Shown one piece after another: positions 33,234 through 43,114 of a DNA stretch of 64,000 nt (position 1 is its first letter; every line of letters starts with the position of its first letter). Source of the stretch: SCN-70-22 sp046327755 (GTDB lineage: Bacteria > Gemmatimonadota > Gemmatimonadetes > Gemmatimonadales > Gemmatimonadaceae); the NCBI GenBank assembly GCA_046327755.1, contig JAXLXW010000006.1, positions 124,001-188,000 on the forward strand, written 5' to 3'. A program made the position numbers and the translations under genes. The notes under the pieces are model-generated. The model was not told the DNA's origin, made no database searches, and saw nothing but the letters and a program-made list of their open reading frames with translations.

Positions 33234-34456
33234 CGCTCCCTGGACTTCCTGATTCGTTGCTTTCCCGACCTGCAATGGCGGGCGTCTTCCTGCTGGCGGC
33301 GGTGGCGTGCAGCAAGCCCGCGGCGCCCACCAAACCACCGGTTGCCGTCTCCGTCGCCACCTCGGCGCGCGGCGAAGCGCCGTACCTGGTGACGGCCAAC
33401 GGCCTCGTGGAGCCGATGCAATCGGTGTCGGTGCAGTCGCAGGTTGGGGGCGTGCTCCTGCGCGTGCACTTCCGGGAGGGCGACGAGGTGCAGGTGGGGC
33501 AGCTCCTCTTCACGATCGATCCCCGCCCGTACGAGGCGGCGCTGCGCCAGGCGGAGGCGGTGCTGGCGCGCGACCAGGCGCAGGCGGAGAACGCACGGCG
33601 CGACTCGTCGCGCTTCGCGGCGTTGGTGCAGAAGGACTACGTGACGCGGGCGCAGGCCGATCAGGCCGCGGCGAATGCGACGGCGCTCGCCGCCGTGGTC
33701 GAGGCCGATCGCGCGGCGGTGTCCAATGCGAAGTTCAACCTGGACAACGCGACGATCCGCGCACCGATTGCCGGCAAGACCGGCGCGCTCCTGGTGCGCG
33801 AGGGGAACCTCGTCCGCCCCGGGGCGGCGCCGCCGCTGGTGGTCATCAACCAGATTCGACCCATCCTCGTGCGCTTTTCCGTCCCCGAGCGCGAGTTCCC
33901 GCAGGTCCAGCGCTACGCCAGCAAGGGGGAGCTGCCGGTGCGCGTGCGCTACGCCCCAAACGAGGCAAAGCCGGAAGCGCCGGTGGCCGGGACGCTCAGC
34001 TTCCTCGACAACGAAGTCGACACGACCACGGGAACGGTCACGCTCAAGGGGCGGTTCGCCAATGAGGATCGTCGCCTCTGGCCAGGGGAGTTCGTCCGCG
34101 TCGAGCTCGAGCTCTTCACGGAGTCGGGGGCCGTGCTCGTGCCGAGCCAGGCGGTGCAGACCGGGCAGGACGGCGCCTTCGTCTTCGTCGTCGACGGCGA
34201 GAAGAAGGCCGTCATGAAGCCCGTCACGCCGGGGCGGCAGGTGGGCGACTACACCGTGATCGAACGCGGGCTCGACGCGGGCGAACGCATCGTGACGGAC
34301 GGGCAGGGGAAGCTCGCGCCGGGCTCGAAGGTGGACATCAAGGACGAGTCGGGCGGGAAGGGGGCCGGCAAGGGAGTCGAGAAGGGTGCCGAGAAGGGTG
34401 TTGAAAAGGGGGCGGAGCCGGCAGCCGCTCCCGCCAAGGGAGGTGGCACGCCATGA
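33230..34456 (+). CDS. RND efflux periplasmic adaptor (membrane fusion protein)
   Basis: 408 residues. A hydrophobic N-terminus ends LLAAVACSK, a lipobox-like site, so it is probably lipid-anchored in the inner membrane. The lipoyl halves VSVQSQVGGVLLRVHFREGDEV and the matching IRAPIAGKTGALLVREGNLV flank an alpha-hairpin, followed by the beta-barrel and membrane-proximal domains (AVQTGQDGAFVFVVD). The C-terminus is a low-complexity KGAEKGVEKG tail that is unusual for the family. It is coupled by 4-base overlaps to both the TolC gene and the RND pump gene. Confidence 0.92.
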   Translation: MTLPGLPDSLLSRPAMAGVFLLAAVACSKPAAPTKPPVAVSVATSARGEAPYLVTANGLVEPMQSVSVQSQVGGVLLRVHFREGDEVQVGQLLFTIDPRPYEAALRQAEAVLARDQAQAENARRDSSRFAALVQKDYVTRAQADQAAANATALAAVVEADRAAVSNAKFNLDNATIRAPIAGKTGALLVREGNLVRPGAAPPLVVINQIRPILVRFSVPEREFPQVQRYASKGELPVRVRYAPNEAKPEAPVAGTLSFLDNEVDTTTGTVTLKGRFANEDRRLWPGEFVRVELELFTESGAVLVPSQAVQTGQDGAFVFVVDGEKKAVMKPVTPGRQVGDYTVIERGLDAGERIVTDGQGKLAPGSKVDIKDESGGKGAGKGVEKGAEKGVEKGAEPAAAPAKGGGTP

Positions 34457-37400
34457 ACTTCACGGCCCTGTTCATCCGGCGTCCGGTCATGACCACGCTG
34501 GTCATGGTCGCGATCCTGGCGTTCGGGACGATGTCGTACCGCCAACTCGCGGTGAGCGACCTCCCCAACGTCGACTATCCCACGCTCACCGTCAGCGCCT
34601 CGCTCCCCGGAGCCAGTCCCGAGACGATGGCGTCGGCCGTGGCAACGCCGCTGGAGAAGCAGTTCACGACGATCGCCGGGATCGACAACATGGTGAGCTC
34701 GTCGTCGTTAGGTGGGACGACGATCACCATCCAGTTCACCCTCGACCGCAGCATCGACGCCGCCGCGCAGGACGTGCAGGCGGCGATCTCCAAGACGCTG
34801 CGCGAACTCCCGCCGGGGATCGTCCCCCCCTCGCTGCAGAAGACCAACCCGGCGGACGAGCCGTTCCTCTACCTCAACCTGCGGTCCAAGTCGTTGCCGC
34901 TGTCGGCGCTCGACGAGTACGGGCAGACCGTCCTCGGGCAGCGCATCTCGACCATCAGCGGCGTGGCGCAGGTGATCATCTACGGGACGCAGAAGTACGC
35001 GGCCCGCATCCAGGTCGACCCGCGGGCCCTGGCTTCGCGCGGGATCGGGATCGACGAGGTGGCGAGCGCCGTGTCGCAGGGGAACGTCAACCTCCCCACC
35101 GGCGTACTGTGGGGGCCCAACCGGGCCTACACGGTGAAAGCCGACGGGCAGCTGGAGAACGCGGCGCAGTTCGGCGACCTCGTCGTCGCTTACCGCAACG
35201 GGAACCCGGTGCGCCTGCGCGACGTGGGGCACGTGAAGGATGACGTGCAGAACAACCGCGTCGCCGCCTGGTTCAACGACACGCGCTCGGTCACGCTCGC
35301 GGTGCAGAAGCAGCCCGGGACCAACACCGTGGCGGTGGCCGAGAAGGTGAACGCCCTCCTTCCCACGCTCCGCGCGCAGATGCCCGCGTCGGTCGAGATC
35401 GAGACCTTCTTCGACCGCTCGGAGGGGATTCGCTCGTCCGTGGCCGACGTGAAGTTCACGCTCGTCCTCACCCTCACGCTCGTCGTGATGGTGATCTTCC
35501 TCTTCCTGCGAAACCTCCCGGCGACCGTCATCCCCTCGCTCGCGCTCCCGATGTCGCTCGTCGGGACGTTCGCGGTGATGTGGAGCCTCAACTACAGTCT
35601 CGACAACCTGTCGTTGATGGCGCTCACCCTCGCGGTGGGCTTCGTGGTGGACGACGCGATCGTGATGCTGGAGAACATCGTCCGACACATGGAGATGGGA
35701 AAGAAGCCGATGCAGGCGGCGCTCGACGGCGCCAAGGAGATCGGCTTCACCATCCTGTCGATGACGATCTCGCTCACCGCCGTCTTCATCCCGCTCCTTT
35801 TCATGAGCGGGATCGTCGGGCGGCTCTTCCACGAGTTCGCCGTCACGATCGCAGCGGCCATTCTCGTCTCGGGCTTCGTCTCGCTCACACTCACGCCGAT
35901 GCTGTGCGCCCGCTTCCTCAAGGGGGGGCACCACAGCGAGCAGGAGATCCACAACCCGCTCTTCGACGCCTTCGAGCGCGGCTACGAGCGCGTGCTCGGC
36001 TTTTACGAGCGCACGCTGCGTTGGGCGATGCAGCATCGTCGCACGGTCATGGCCTTCTCGCTCGCCACGCTCGTCGCGACCGTCGCGCTCTTCCAGCTCG
36101 TTCCCAAGGGCTTCATCCCCAGCGAGGACACGGGGCGCATCCGCGCCTCGACCGAGGCGGCGCAGGGAACGTCGTTCGCCGACATGGTGGAGCACCAGAA
36201 GCGCGCCGCCGAGCGGGTGCGGCAGAACCCGTACGTCGACGCCGTCCTCTCGAACATCGGGACCGGCTCCGGCAACTCGGCGGGGCTCCCCAACCAGGGG
36301 CGCCTCACCGTGCGGCTCAAGCCGCGTGACCAACGACCGAGTGCCGACGAGATGGTGCGCATCCTGTCCAAGGAGACCGCCGACATTCCCGGGATCTCGG
36401 TCTACTGGCAGAACACGCCGATCATCCAGCTGGGCGGTCGCACGGCGAAGGCGCTGTACCAGTACACGCTGCAGGGGGCGGACCTCGACGTGCTCTATCC
36501 GGCGGCGCAGGCAATGGAAGCGAAGATGCGCACCCTCCCCGGGCTCACCGACATCTCCACCGACCTGCAGATCCGCAACCCGCAGGCGACCATCGCGATC
36601 GACCGTGACCACGCGTCGCGCCTGGGCGTGACCGCGGAGCAGATCGAGCAGGCGCTGTACAACGCGTATGGGTCGCGGCAGGTCTCGACCATCTACACGC
36701 CGAACAACCAGTACTGGGTCATCCTCGAGCTCCTCCCGGAGTACCAGACGGACCTCAGCGCGCTCGACCTGTTGTATGTGCGCTCCAAGAGCGGCGTCCT
36801 CGTCCCGCTCTCGACCGTCACGCGCACCGACCGCAGCATCGGGCCGCAGCTGGTGAACCACACCGGGCAGATCCCGTCGGTCACGCTGTCGTTCAACCTC
36901 CGCGAGGGGGCCTCGTTAGGGCAGGCCGTGACCGAGGTGGAGGGCGCGGCACGCGAGATCCTCCCCGAGGGGATCAGCACCGGCTTCGCCGGCGCTGCGC
37001 AGGCCTTCCAGGACACGCAACGCGGGCTGGGGATGCTCTTCCTCGTCGCGATCTTCGTCATCTACGTGGTGCTGGGGATCCTGTACGAGTCGTTCATCCA
37101 CCCCATCACGATCCTCTCGGGGATCCCGTTCGCGACGTTCGGCGCCTTCATCGCGTTGCTCCTGACGAAGACGGAGCTGAGCGTGTATGCCTGGGTGGGC
37201 GTGATCCTCCTGGTCGGGCTCGTGAAGAAGAACGCGATCATGATGATCGACTTCGCGCAGGAGGCCGAGCACAAGGATGGGAAGAACGCCTTCGAGGCGA
37301 TCTTCGAGGCGTGCATGGTGCGCTTCCGCCCCATCAGCATGACGACGATGGCCGCACTGGTCGGGACACTCCCCATCGCGTTAGGCCATGGCGCCGGCGC

Positions 37401-37638
37401 CGAGTCGCGTCGCCCGCTGGGGATCGCGGTGGTGGGCGGGCTCGCCTTCTCGCAGCTCGTGACGCTGTACGTGACCCCGGTGATCTATACCTACTTCGAC
37501 GACTTCACCGGCCGCATGCGCCGCCGCAAGCGCACGGAGGAGACGGAGCAGGTCGAGGAGCAGTCTCCCCCGCCGGTGCTGCGCCCCGTCGCCGGCACCC
37601 CCGCCGCCGCCTCGCTCATCGCACCGCAGCAAGGCTAG
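34453..37638 (+). CDS. RND-family multidrug efflux pump (AcrB/MdtBC-like inner-membrane transporter)
   Basis: 1061 residues, full HAE1 length, with AGGGAGGTGG just upstream of the ATG. It starts MNFTALFIRRPVMTTLVM and has twelve predicted helices and two large periplasmic loops. Proton-relay residues are present: the Asp pair 400-401 in GFVVDDAIVMLEN (helix 4) and Lys925/926 in LVGLVKKNAIMMIDFA (helix 10). It exchanges protons for drugs or other amphiphiles, delivering them through the co-encoded adaptor and outer-membrane duct. The sequence opening and SLGGTTITIQF resemble the MdtB/MdtC subgroup. Substrate range unknown. Confidence 0.93.
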   Translation: MNFTALFIRRPVMTTLVMVAILAFGTMSYRQLAVSDLPNVDYPTLTVSASLPGASPETMASAVATPLEKQFTTIAGIDNMVSSSSLGGTTITIQFTLDRSIDAAAQDVQAAISKTLRELPPGIVPPSLQKTNPADEPFLYLNLRSKSLPLSALDEYGQTVLGQRISTISGVAQVIIYGTQKYAARIQVDPRALASRGIGIDEVASAVSQGNVNLPTGVLWGPNRAYTVKADGQLENAAQFGDLVVAYRNGNPVRLRDVGHVKDDVQNNRVAAWFNDTRSVTLAVQKQPGTNTVAVAEKVNALLPTLRAQMPASVEIETFFDRSEGIRSSVADVKFTLVLTLTLVVMVIFLFLRNLPATVIPSLALPMSLVGTFAVMWSLNYSLDNLSLMALTLAVGFVVDDAIVMLENIVRHMEMGKKPMQAALDGAKEIGFTILSMTISLTAVFIPLLFMSGIVGRLFHEFAVTIAAAILVSGFVSLTLTPMLCARFLKGGHHSEQEIHNPLFDAFERGYERVLGFYERTLRWAMQHRRTVMAFSLATLVATVALFQLVPKGFIPSEDTGRIRASTEAAQGTSFADMVEHQKRAAERVRQNPYVDAVLSNIGTGSGNSAGLPNQGRLTVRLKPRDQRPSADEMVRILSKETADIPGISVYWQNTPIIQLGGRTAKALYQYTLQGADLDVLYPAAQAMEAKMRTLPGLTDISTDLQIRNPQATIAIDRDHASRLGVTAEQIEQALYNAYGSRQVSTIYTPNNQYWVILELLPEYQTDLSALDLLYVRSKSGVLVPLSTVTRTDRSIGPQLVNHTGQIPSVTLSFNLREGASLGQAVTEVEGAAREILPEGISTGFAGAAQAFQDTQRGLGMLFLVAIFVIYVVLGILYESFIHPITILSGIPFATFGAFIALLLTKTELSVYAWVGVILLVGLVKKNAIMMIDFAQEAEHKDGKNAFEAIFEACMVRFRPISMTTMAALVGTLPIALGHGAGAESRRPLGIAVVGGLAFSQLVTLYVTPVIYTYFDDFTGRMRRRKRTEETEQVEEQSPPPVLRPVAGTPAAASLIAPQQG

Positions 37639-37662
37639 CCGCACGGCCCCCCCCCCGGAAAC

Positions 37663-37692
37663 GCAGAACGGCGCCGCAAGGCGCCGTTCTGC
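37663..37692. terminator. Bidirectional hairpin after RND pump gene
   Basis: A perfect 13-bp stem GCAGAACGGCGCC/GGCGCCGTTCTGC closes a GCAA loop, 24 bases after the pump stop codon and between convergent genes. A C10 tract (37647-37656) precedes it and GTCTCCC heptamers follow, so the usual T-run is missing. Confidence 0.75.
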
Positions 37693-37723
37693 ACTCCCGT
37701 CTCCCGTCTCCCCTCTCCCGTCC
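37693..37723 (-). repeat. GGGAGAC-family heptamer array next to hairpin
   Basis: Four GTCTCCC-type units (one CCTCTCCC variant) directly abut the hairpin at 37663-37692 and end 4 bases before the stop of the DUF5916 gene. This copy belongs to the same family as 551-612 and 28556-28671. Confidence 0.75.
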
Positions 37724-37727
37724 GCTC

Positions 37728-40028
37728 TTAAGTCCCCGTCCCGAACTGCTTGGTGTACTTGATCACCAGCGAGCGCGATCGCGGCCGCTGCCAGCTGAAG
37801 AACGAGTCGGCGAGTTCGCCGTCGTTGAAGACGACAAACAACCCGGTGCCGGCGGTGTTGAGCCAGCCAAGCCGCAGGTTGGCCGTCCACACCTTCTGCT
37901 GGTTGTTGAACTGCGTGAGCGACTGGAGGAAGATGCGCGGGGTGAAGAAGTACGCCCCCTTGATCCCGATCAGCGAGCGCGTGAACGCGCCCTCGTCGAG
38001 CTTCACGTCCTGGTAGTCGAGGAGGAGCGACGAGGAGATCGTGGCCCCCTTGCGGGCGGTGACGGTAAGCGTACCGCCGTTGCGCGTCCCGGTATAGAAG
38101 GGGCCGAAGTCGCCACGCAGCACCATCGAGAGTGCCGAGCTCGGGTCGGTCGACCAGTCGAGCCCCAGCGACGACCAGTCGTAGCCGCCGGGCTGCAGGA
38201 TCACGTTGTCGGCGATCGCGAACGGCGCCTGCAACCCTTCGTGATACGCATTGAATTCGGGGCCGAAGCGCCCGCCGTTCGAGAACTCGATCTCCGTGAA
38301 GTCGACGTGGTACTGCGCACTCTGGAAGAAGCCATCGGTGCCATAGTAGCCGCGATAGGTGAGGTGTGGGTTCCACTGGCGGAACCACGCCCACTCCTTC
38401 TTCCGTACGTAGCGCATCAACCCCACCTCGTAGTAGCGATACCCGGGGGTGCGGCTCAGGAAGCCGACCTCAGGGTTGAAGTCCTCGCCGATCTGCAGGA
38501 AGCGGATGTTGTTGTTCCAGTCTCGCGTGGTGTAGCCGGCGCGCGCGCTGTAGCCAAGGTCGTCGCCGGTCTTCCCCGGCGTCTGCGTCCCGGCCCCCCA
38601 CCAGTCGATGGTCCAGGCGTCGCCGAGCCCGATGCGTCCGTCGAGCCCGATGGTTCGGTTGTAGCTGCCGGAGCTGTCGGTCGACTGGCGCTGCACGCCG
38701 ATCACGCCGATCCGCGAACGACGCGAGACTTCACGGAGCGCCCGCAGCACGGTGTACGACTGCCCCGACACCGTCCCTGCCGGCGACTCATCGGTGAAGA
38801 TCTGCATCGCGCCCACCGTGGTGCTCCCCACGCGCCCCGTGAGGCGACCCCCGCCGACGATCGGGACCGGCGTCCCGTTGTCGATCCCGATGCGTCGGCT
38901 GAAGAAGAGATCGACCGCCTGCGGCGTCCCCGCCGAGAAGACGCCCGCGTTCTCCAGGAAGAAGGGGCGCTTCTCGGGAAAGAAGAGAGGGAAGCGCGTG
39001 AGGTTCGTGCGCTGCTCGTCGACCTCCACCTGCGCGAAGTCGGTGTTGTACGTGAGGTCGAGCGTCAGGCTCGGCGTCAGCCCGTACTTCAGGTCGACCC
39101 CCCACTCGGTGGGATACTTGGCCTTCGTCTGCGTGGCATAGTCGCGCGTCGCCGACGTGAGCAGGTACGGTGTCGCCGTCGCTACGCGACGCACCGGAAC
39201 GCTGAGCCCCTCGAGCGTCCCCGCCAGCGACATGCGGTACAGGTTGAACTGCCGCGGGATGAACGACCAGAACGACTCCTCGTTCTTTCGCCGGATCATG
39301 CGCGCGATGTTGAGCCCCCACGTCTGCATCGCCGCGCCGCCGTAGCGGAGCGTGGAGAAGGGGATGCGGAACTCGGCGTACCACCCCAGCGAGTCGCTGG
39401 ACGTCGCGACCTTCCAGCTTCCGTCCCAGTTGAGGTTGAACCCTCCCATCGAGCCGGACTGCGCGCGCGTCTGCCCTGTTTGCGTGACGCCGCCCCCTTC
39501 GCCCTCGCGTATGATCTGCCCGTCGTATTCGACGCCGGCCGGTGTCGTCGCGAAGAGGAAGCCGTTCTGCCGATCGTGGTAGGTATCGAAGGTGATCGCG
39601 ATGTAGTCGCTGTTGGTCAGCGTCACGTCGCGCACCTTCTCGCCGGGGACGATGGCGCCCGGCTCCCGGTCGTACATCCACGCGCCGATATACAGCGCCT
39701 CGCCGTCGGTGAGGATGCGGACCTCCGTCCGCTCACTCGCCGGCGCCCCTTCGTTCTGCTCGCGTTGCACGAAGCCGCGGAACGGCTCGCCGTCGCGCCA
39801 TTCCGCATCATCCAGCCGTCCGTCGAGCACCGGAGCTTTCGTGATGAGGTGCGCCTGGCCGCTGCGGGGGGCACGCAGTGCGCGATTCCCGCTTGGCGTC
39901 GTCATCTCCTGCGCGGCGAGGGTGGTGGCGAGCGGCGCGAGGCAAGCGAACGAGGCCACGAGCCACGCACGCCGACGGAAAGCGCCCGGGGCCGGAAGCG
40001 CTCCGAGCGATTGAAAGGGCAAGCGCAT
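37728..40028 (-). CDS. DUF5916 outer-membrane-like protein with CBM9-like N-terminal domain
   Basis: 766 residues with a signal peptide (RRRAWLVASFACLAPLATTLAAQE). Residues 60-240 form a carbohydrate-binding-module-9-like domain: APVLDGRLDDAEW, ALYIGAWMYD and SDYIAITFDTYHDRQNGF are typical. The rest is rich in alternating aromatic strands (FPEKRPFFLENAGVF, YYEVGLMRYVRKKEW) matching DUF5916, predicted as an outer-membrane beta-barrel. The family is often found in Bacteroidota and Gemmatimonadota; a role in binding or uptake of glycans or peptides is only suggested. It is divergent from a TonB-dependent receptor. Confidence 0.85.
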   Translation of the reverse strand: MRLPFQSLGALPAPGAFRRRAWLVASFACLAPLATTLAAQEMTTPSGNRALRAPRSGQAHLITKAPVLDGRLDDAEWRDGEPFRGFVQREQNEGAPASERTEVRILTDGEALYIGAWMYDREPGAIVPGEKVRDVTLTNSDYIAITFDTYHDRQNGFLFATTPAGVEYDGQIIREGEGGGVTQTGQTRAQSGSMGGFNLNWDGSWKVATSSDSLGWYAEFRIPFSTLRYGGAAMQTWGLNIARMIRRKNEESFWSFIPRQFNLYRMSLAGTLEGLSVPVRRVATATPYLLTSATRDYATQTKAKYPTEWGVDLKYGLTPSLTLDLTYNTDFAQVEVDEQRTNLTRFPLFFPEKRPFFLENAGVFSAGTPQAVDLFFSRRIGIDNGTPVPIVGGGRLTGRVGSTTVGAMQIFTDESPAGTVSGQSYTVLRALREVSRRSRIGVIGVQRQSTDSSGSYNRTIGLDGRIGLGDAWTIDWWGAGTQTPGKTGDDLGYSARAGYTTRDWNNNIRFLQIGEDFNPEVGFLSRTPGYRYYEVGLMRYVRKKEWAWFRQWNPHLTYRGYYGTDGFFQSAQYHVDFTEIEFSNGGRFGPEFNAYHEGLQAPFAIADNVILQPGGYDWSSLGLDWSTDPSSALSMVLRGDFGPFYTGTRNGGTLTVTARKGATISSSLLLDYQDVKLDEGAFTRSLIGIKGAYFFTPRIFLQSLTQFNNQQKVWTANLRLGWLNTAGTGLFVVFNDGELADSFFSWQRPRSRSLVIKYTKQFGTGT

Positions 40029-40333
40029 TGACGGGACGAAGGGAGAGGAAAGGACGGAGTACTCCCGACTTTACGCGACGGGAAGGCGCGATGCTGGGCT
40101 GCCGGCCACCAGCATGAGCGGGGAATCCAGAACGGCGCGAAGGGCGTCCATCCGCGCGGTGCCAAGCTGTCGCCGCGGCGTCCCCGATGGAAGGCACGCC
40201 TCACGGGAAATGGCCCGCCCTCCTCGGCATTTCTTTTCAACGAGCACAATCCTCTCGCCGGACGGCGGGGGCTAGCTTGGCCTCGAACGGTCGCCCCGCC
40301 GGGCGATCGCCATCGACGCTCAGTGTTGAGGTC
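40029..40333. other. Divergent 305-base spacer, DUF5916 gene / TonB receptor
   Basis: It holds both promoters. A comparatively A/T-rich stretch (TTTCTTTTCAACGAGCACAAT, about 40230-40250) may carry the receptor promoter. No riboswitch-like structure or convincing coding frame was seen. Confidence 0.4.
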
Positions 40334-42565
40334 ATGTCGCGTCCCTCTCTCGTTTCGTGCGCCGTGCGGGCCGCGTCTGCGCTCGCGGTGATTCTCAACG
40401 CATGGTTCCCCCTCGCGGCGTTGCCGCTCCTCCCCGCGCCGCTCACGGCGCAACAAGGTGCCGCGACGGTCACGGTGCGCGTGACCGCCGAAGGGGTGCC
40501 GCTGGAGAATGCGATCATCCGGTCGGGCACGCGGGGCGCCGCCACCAACAGCGTCGGGCTCGCGCGGCTCGCGCTCCCGGCGGGGGCGGCGACGGTGCGA
40601 GTCGCGCGTCTCGGGTATCGCCCGGATTCGGTCGCGCTCGTGGTGCGCGCGGGTCACGATACCACGCTCGCCTTCGCGCTCGCGCCGGCAGCGGAGGAAC
40701 TGGAGGCGGTCGTCGTCACCTCCGCGCGCGGTTCCAAGCGCCTCGAGGAGGAACCGACGCGCATCGAGGTATTGAGCGGCGAGGACGTCGCCGAGAAGAC
40801 CGAGATGCGCCCCAACGACCTGCGGAACTTCCTCTCCGAGATGGCGGGGATCCGCGTGCAGCAGACGTCGGCGGGGAGCGGGGCGTCCGCGGTGCGCATG
40901 CAGGGGCTGCGCCCGCGCTACACGTTGCTCCTGGCGGACGGACTCCCCCTGTATGGCGGGATGGGTGGGGGCGGGCTCGACTTGTTGCAGCTGCCGCCTG
41001 CGGACCTGCGGCAGGTCGAGGTGATGAAGGGGCCGGCGTCGGCGCTCTACGGCGCCTCGGCGCTCGGCGGGACCATCAACCTCGTGTCGAAGCGCCCCGC
41101 GCACGAGAGCGACCTGCTGCTGCAGGGAACCAGCCGGGGTGGGAGCAACGCACTGGGGTGGTGGTCTCGCAAGGTGAACGACGGCTTCGGGATGACCGCG
41201 GTCGTCGGCGCCCACACGCAGGCGCGCACCGACATGGACGGGGACGGGTGGGCCGACCTGCCCGGGTACCGACGCGTGGAAGCACGGCCCCGGCTCTTCT
41301 TCGACGGCAAGGATGGCAGTTCACTCTTCGTCACCGCGGGGACGACGCTCGAGGATCGCACGGGAGGGTTTGTCACCGGGAAGCGTGCACCGGACGGAAG
41401 CGTCTACGGCGAAACGAGCGATACGCGCCGTGGCGACGTCGGCGTCGTCGCCCATCGCCTGCTGGGGCATCGCACGCTCGTGCAGCTGCGCGGGGCAGGG
41501 AATGTGGATCGAAAGGCGCGCACCTTTGGTGACGCGTCGGAGCACGTGCAGCGCTCGACTGGCTTCGGCGAGCTGTCGCTCTCGACCAACCTCGGGCGAC
41601 ACGACCTCGTGGCGGGCGCCGCACTGCAGCGCGATGCGGCTGCCGTGGATGAGCAGGGGGCGCTCGACTTCACCTTCGTCACGACGTCGGTGTTCGCGCA
41701 GGATGTGTGGCGTATGGCGCGATCGCTGGCGTTCACCCTCAGCACGCGCGCCGATCACCACTCGCGCTACGGCGACCAGTTCTCGCCACGGGCGTCGCTG
41801 CTGTATTCGTTTCGTGGGAGCTGGTCGATCCGGGCGTCGGCAACGCGCGGCTTCTATGCCCCGACGCCGTTCGTCGAGGAGACCGACGCCATCGGCGTGC
41901 GCGGCGTGCGCGGCTTTGGGGCGTTGCGCGCGGAGACGGCAACCTACGGCTCGCTCGACCTGAACGGGAAGGAAGGGCCGGTCGAGTTGAATGCCACGCT
42001 CTTCACGTCGCGCGTCGAGCATCCGGTGGTCGCGACATCGGTGACCGGCGGGGTGTCACTCGCCAACGCCGCGTCGACATCGACGGCGCGGGGCATCGAG
42101 GCATTCGCGATCTACAACCTCGCGCCGATTCTCTTCACGGCGCTCTACACGTACACCGACGCCCTCGAACCGACGCTGGCGACCGGAAGCGCGCGGCGTT
42201 GGGCTCCGTACGCGCCGCGACACACCTGGGGACTCGACGCCACCTGGGAGGATCCCGCACGCGGGACGTGGATCGCGCTGGAAGGGTTCTACACCGGCAA
42301 GCAATCGTTGGACGAGAACCCGTACCGCACGGTTGGTGCGCCGTACGTGAACGTCGGCTTCCTGGCCACGCAGCGCGTCGGGCGCTACAAGCTCTTCGTC
42401 AACGTGGAGAACCTGACCGACCGGAGGCAGGGCGGTTGGGATCCGGTCGTCCTCTCATCGCGTGCAGCCGACGGACGCTGGACGGTGCGCCCGTGGGCGC
42501 CGATCGACGGGCGCATCTTCAGCGCCGGGATTCGCATCGCCGGACGCGACCCGGACGACCGCTGA
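40334..42565 (+). CDS. TonB-dependent outer-membrane receptor with carboxypeptidase-regulatory-like domain
   Basis: 743 residues from ATG 40334, with a signal peptide ending near PLTAQQ. A short CarboxypepD_reg-like domain (about 38-115: VPLENAIIRSGTRGA to LAFALAP) precedes the plug, which has VVVTSARGSKRLEEEPTRIEVLSGEDV, NDLRNFLSEMAGIRVQ and GPASALYGASALGGTINLVSKRP. The remainder is the 22-strand barrel (QDVWRMARSLAFTLSTRADHH, NVENLTDRRQGGWD). It imports a scarce nutrient using TonB energy; the ligand is unknown. The C-terminus ends in hydrophilic residues, not the usual aromatic one. Confidence 0.9.
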   Translation: MSRPSLVSCAVRAASALAVILNAWFPLAALPLLPAPLTAQQGAATVTVRVTAEGVPLENAIIRSGTRGAATNSVGLARLALPAGAATVRVARLGYRPDSVALVVRAGHDTTLAFALAPAAEELEAVVVTSARGSKRLEEEPTRIEVLSGEDVAEKTEMRPNDLRNFLSEMAGIRVQQTSAGSGASAVRMQGLRPRYTLLLADGLPLYGGMGGGGLDLLQLPPADLRQVEVMKGPASALYGASALGGTINLVSKRPAHESDLLLQGTSRGGSNALGWWSRKVNDGFGMTAVVGAHTQARTDMDGDGWADLPGYRRVEARPRLFFDGKDGSSLFVTAGTTLEDRTGGFVTGKRAPDGSVYGETSDTRRGDVGVVAHRLLGHRTLVQLRGAGNVDRKARTFGDASEHVQRSTGFGELSLSTNLGRHDLVAGAALQRDAAAVDEQGALDFTFVTTSVFAQDVWRMARSLAFTLSTRADHHSRYGDQFSPRASLLYSFRGSWSIRASATRGFYAPTPFVEETDAIGVRGVRGFGALRAETATYGSLDLNGKEGPVELNATLFTSRVEHPVVATSVTGGVSLANAASTSTARGIEAFAIYNLAPILFTALYTYTDALEPTLATGSARRWAPYAPRHTWGLDATWEDPARGTWIALEGFYTGKQSLDENPYRTVGAPYVNVGFLATQRVGRYKLFVNVENLTDRRQGGWDPVVLSSRAADGRWTVRPWAPIDGRIFSAGIRIAGRDPDDR

Positions 42566-42724
42566 CGTCCGGATCGGGCGATGCGCACGCGTGCTTCGGC
42601 TCGCCCGCCCTCGCTCGACAGGTCGCCCTCGCGCCGCTACGATGCTGTGGCGCGACGCGCGCGATCGCATGCGACCGGGCGCGTGCATCTCCGCTTCGCT
42701 GCCGATCCGTTCCGCTGCAGGACC

Positions 42725-43060
42725 ATGCCCCCTTCCGACGCACGCCCCCTCACCGACCTCGCCGAACTCGCCCCGGTCGCCCGCGACCTCGTCGAACGCG
42801 AACTCGAGCGACGCATTCCGGACGAACACACCACGATCCGCTTCCATCGCGAGTGGAGCGGCGGTTGGCGCGTTCGCGTCGAGGTCGGGCGGCCGCCGCG
42901 CGGAAAGCTCGACTTCGTCCTCTTCGAGATCTCGGACGACGCGATCGTTGCCCTGCCGCACCCCATGCCCGACGCATGGAATGATGCGAGCGGAGTTGAA
43001 GCGTCCGACGGGAGTCGCTGGAGCTGGAACGACGAGGGATTCCCGGCTCGCGTGATTTGA
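42725..43060 (+). CDS. Small protein of unknown function
   Basis: 111 residues from ATG 42725 (MPPSDARPLTDL). The frame is open further upstream to 42581, but that part is low-complexity. Acidic-basic alternation (LVERELERRIPDEHTT) followed by a beta-rich section (WSGGWRVRVEVG, LDFVLFEISDDAIVALPHP) suggests a small alpha/beta domain. It has no membrane helix, signal peptide or recognised motif. It sits between the TonB receptor and the esterase on the same strand; I do not recognise it. Confidence 0.5.
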   Translation: MPPSDARPLTDLAELAPVARDLVERELERRIPDEHTTIRFHREWSGGWRVRVEVGRPPRGKLDFVLFEISDDAIVALPHPMPDAWNDASGVEASDGSRWSWNDEGFPARVI

Positions 43061-43114
43061 CGCGTTCGCCGGCGCGGTGCAGGTTGCCAGCGCCCGCACC
43101 GTCCGAGGATCCCG

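Noticed and set aside
42581..42724. Longer start for the small unknown protein
   Set aside because: The extra residues are Arg/Ser-rich with no structure; ATG 42725 begins the compact part.
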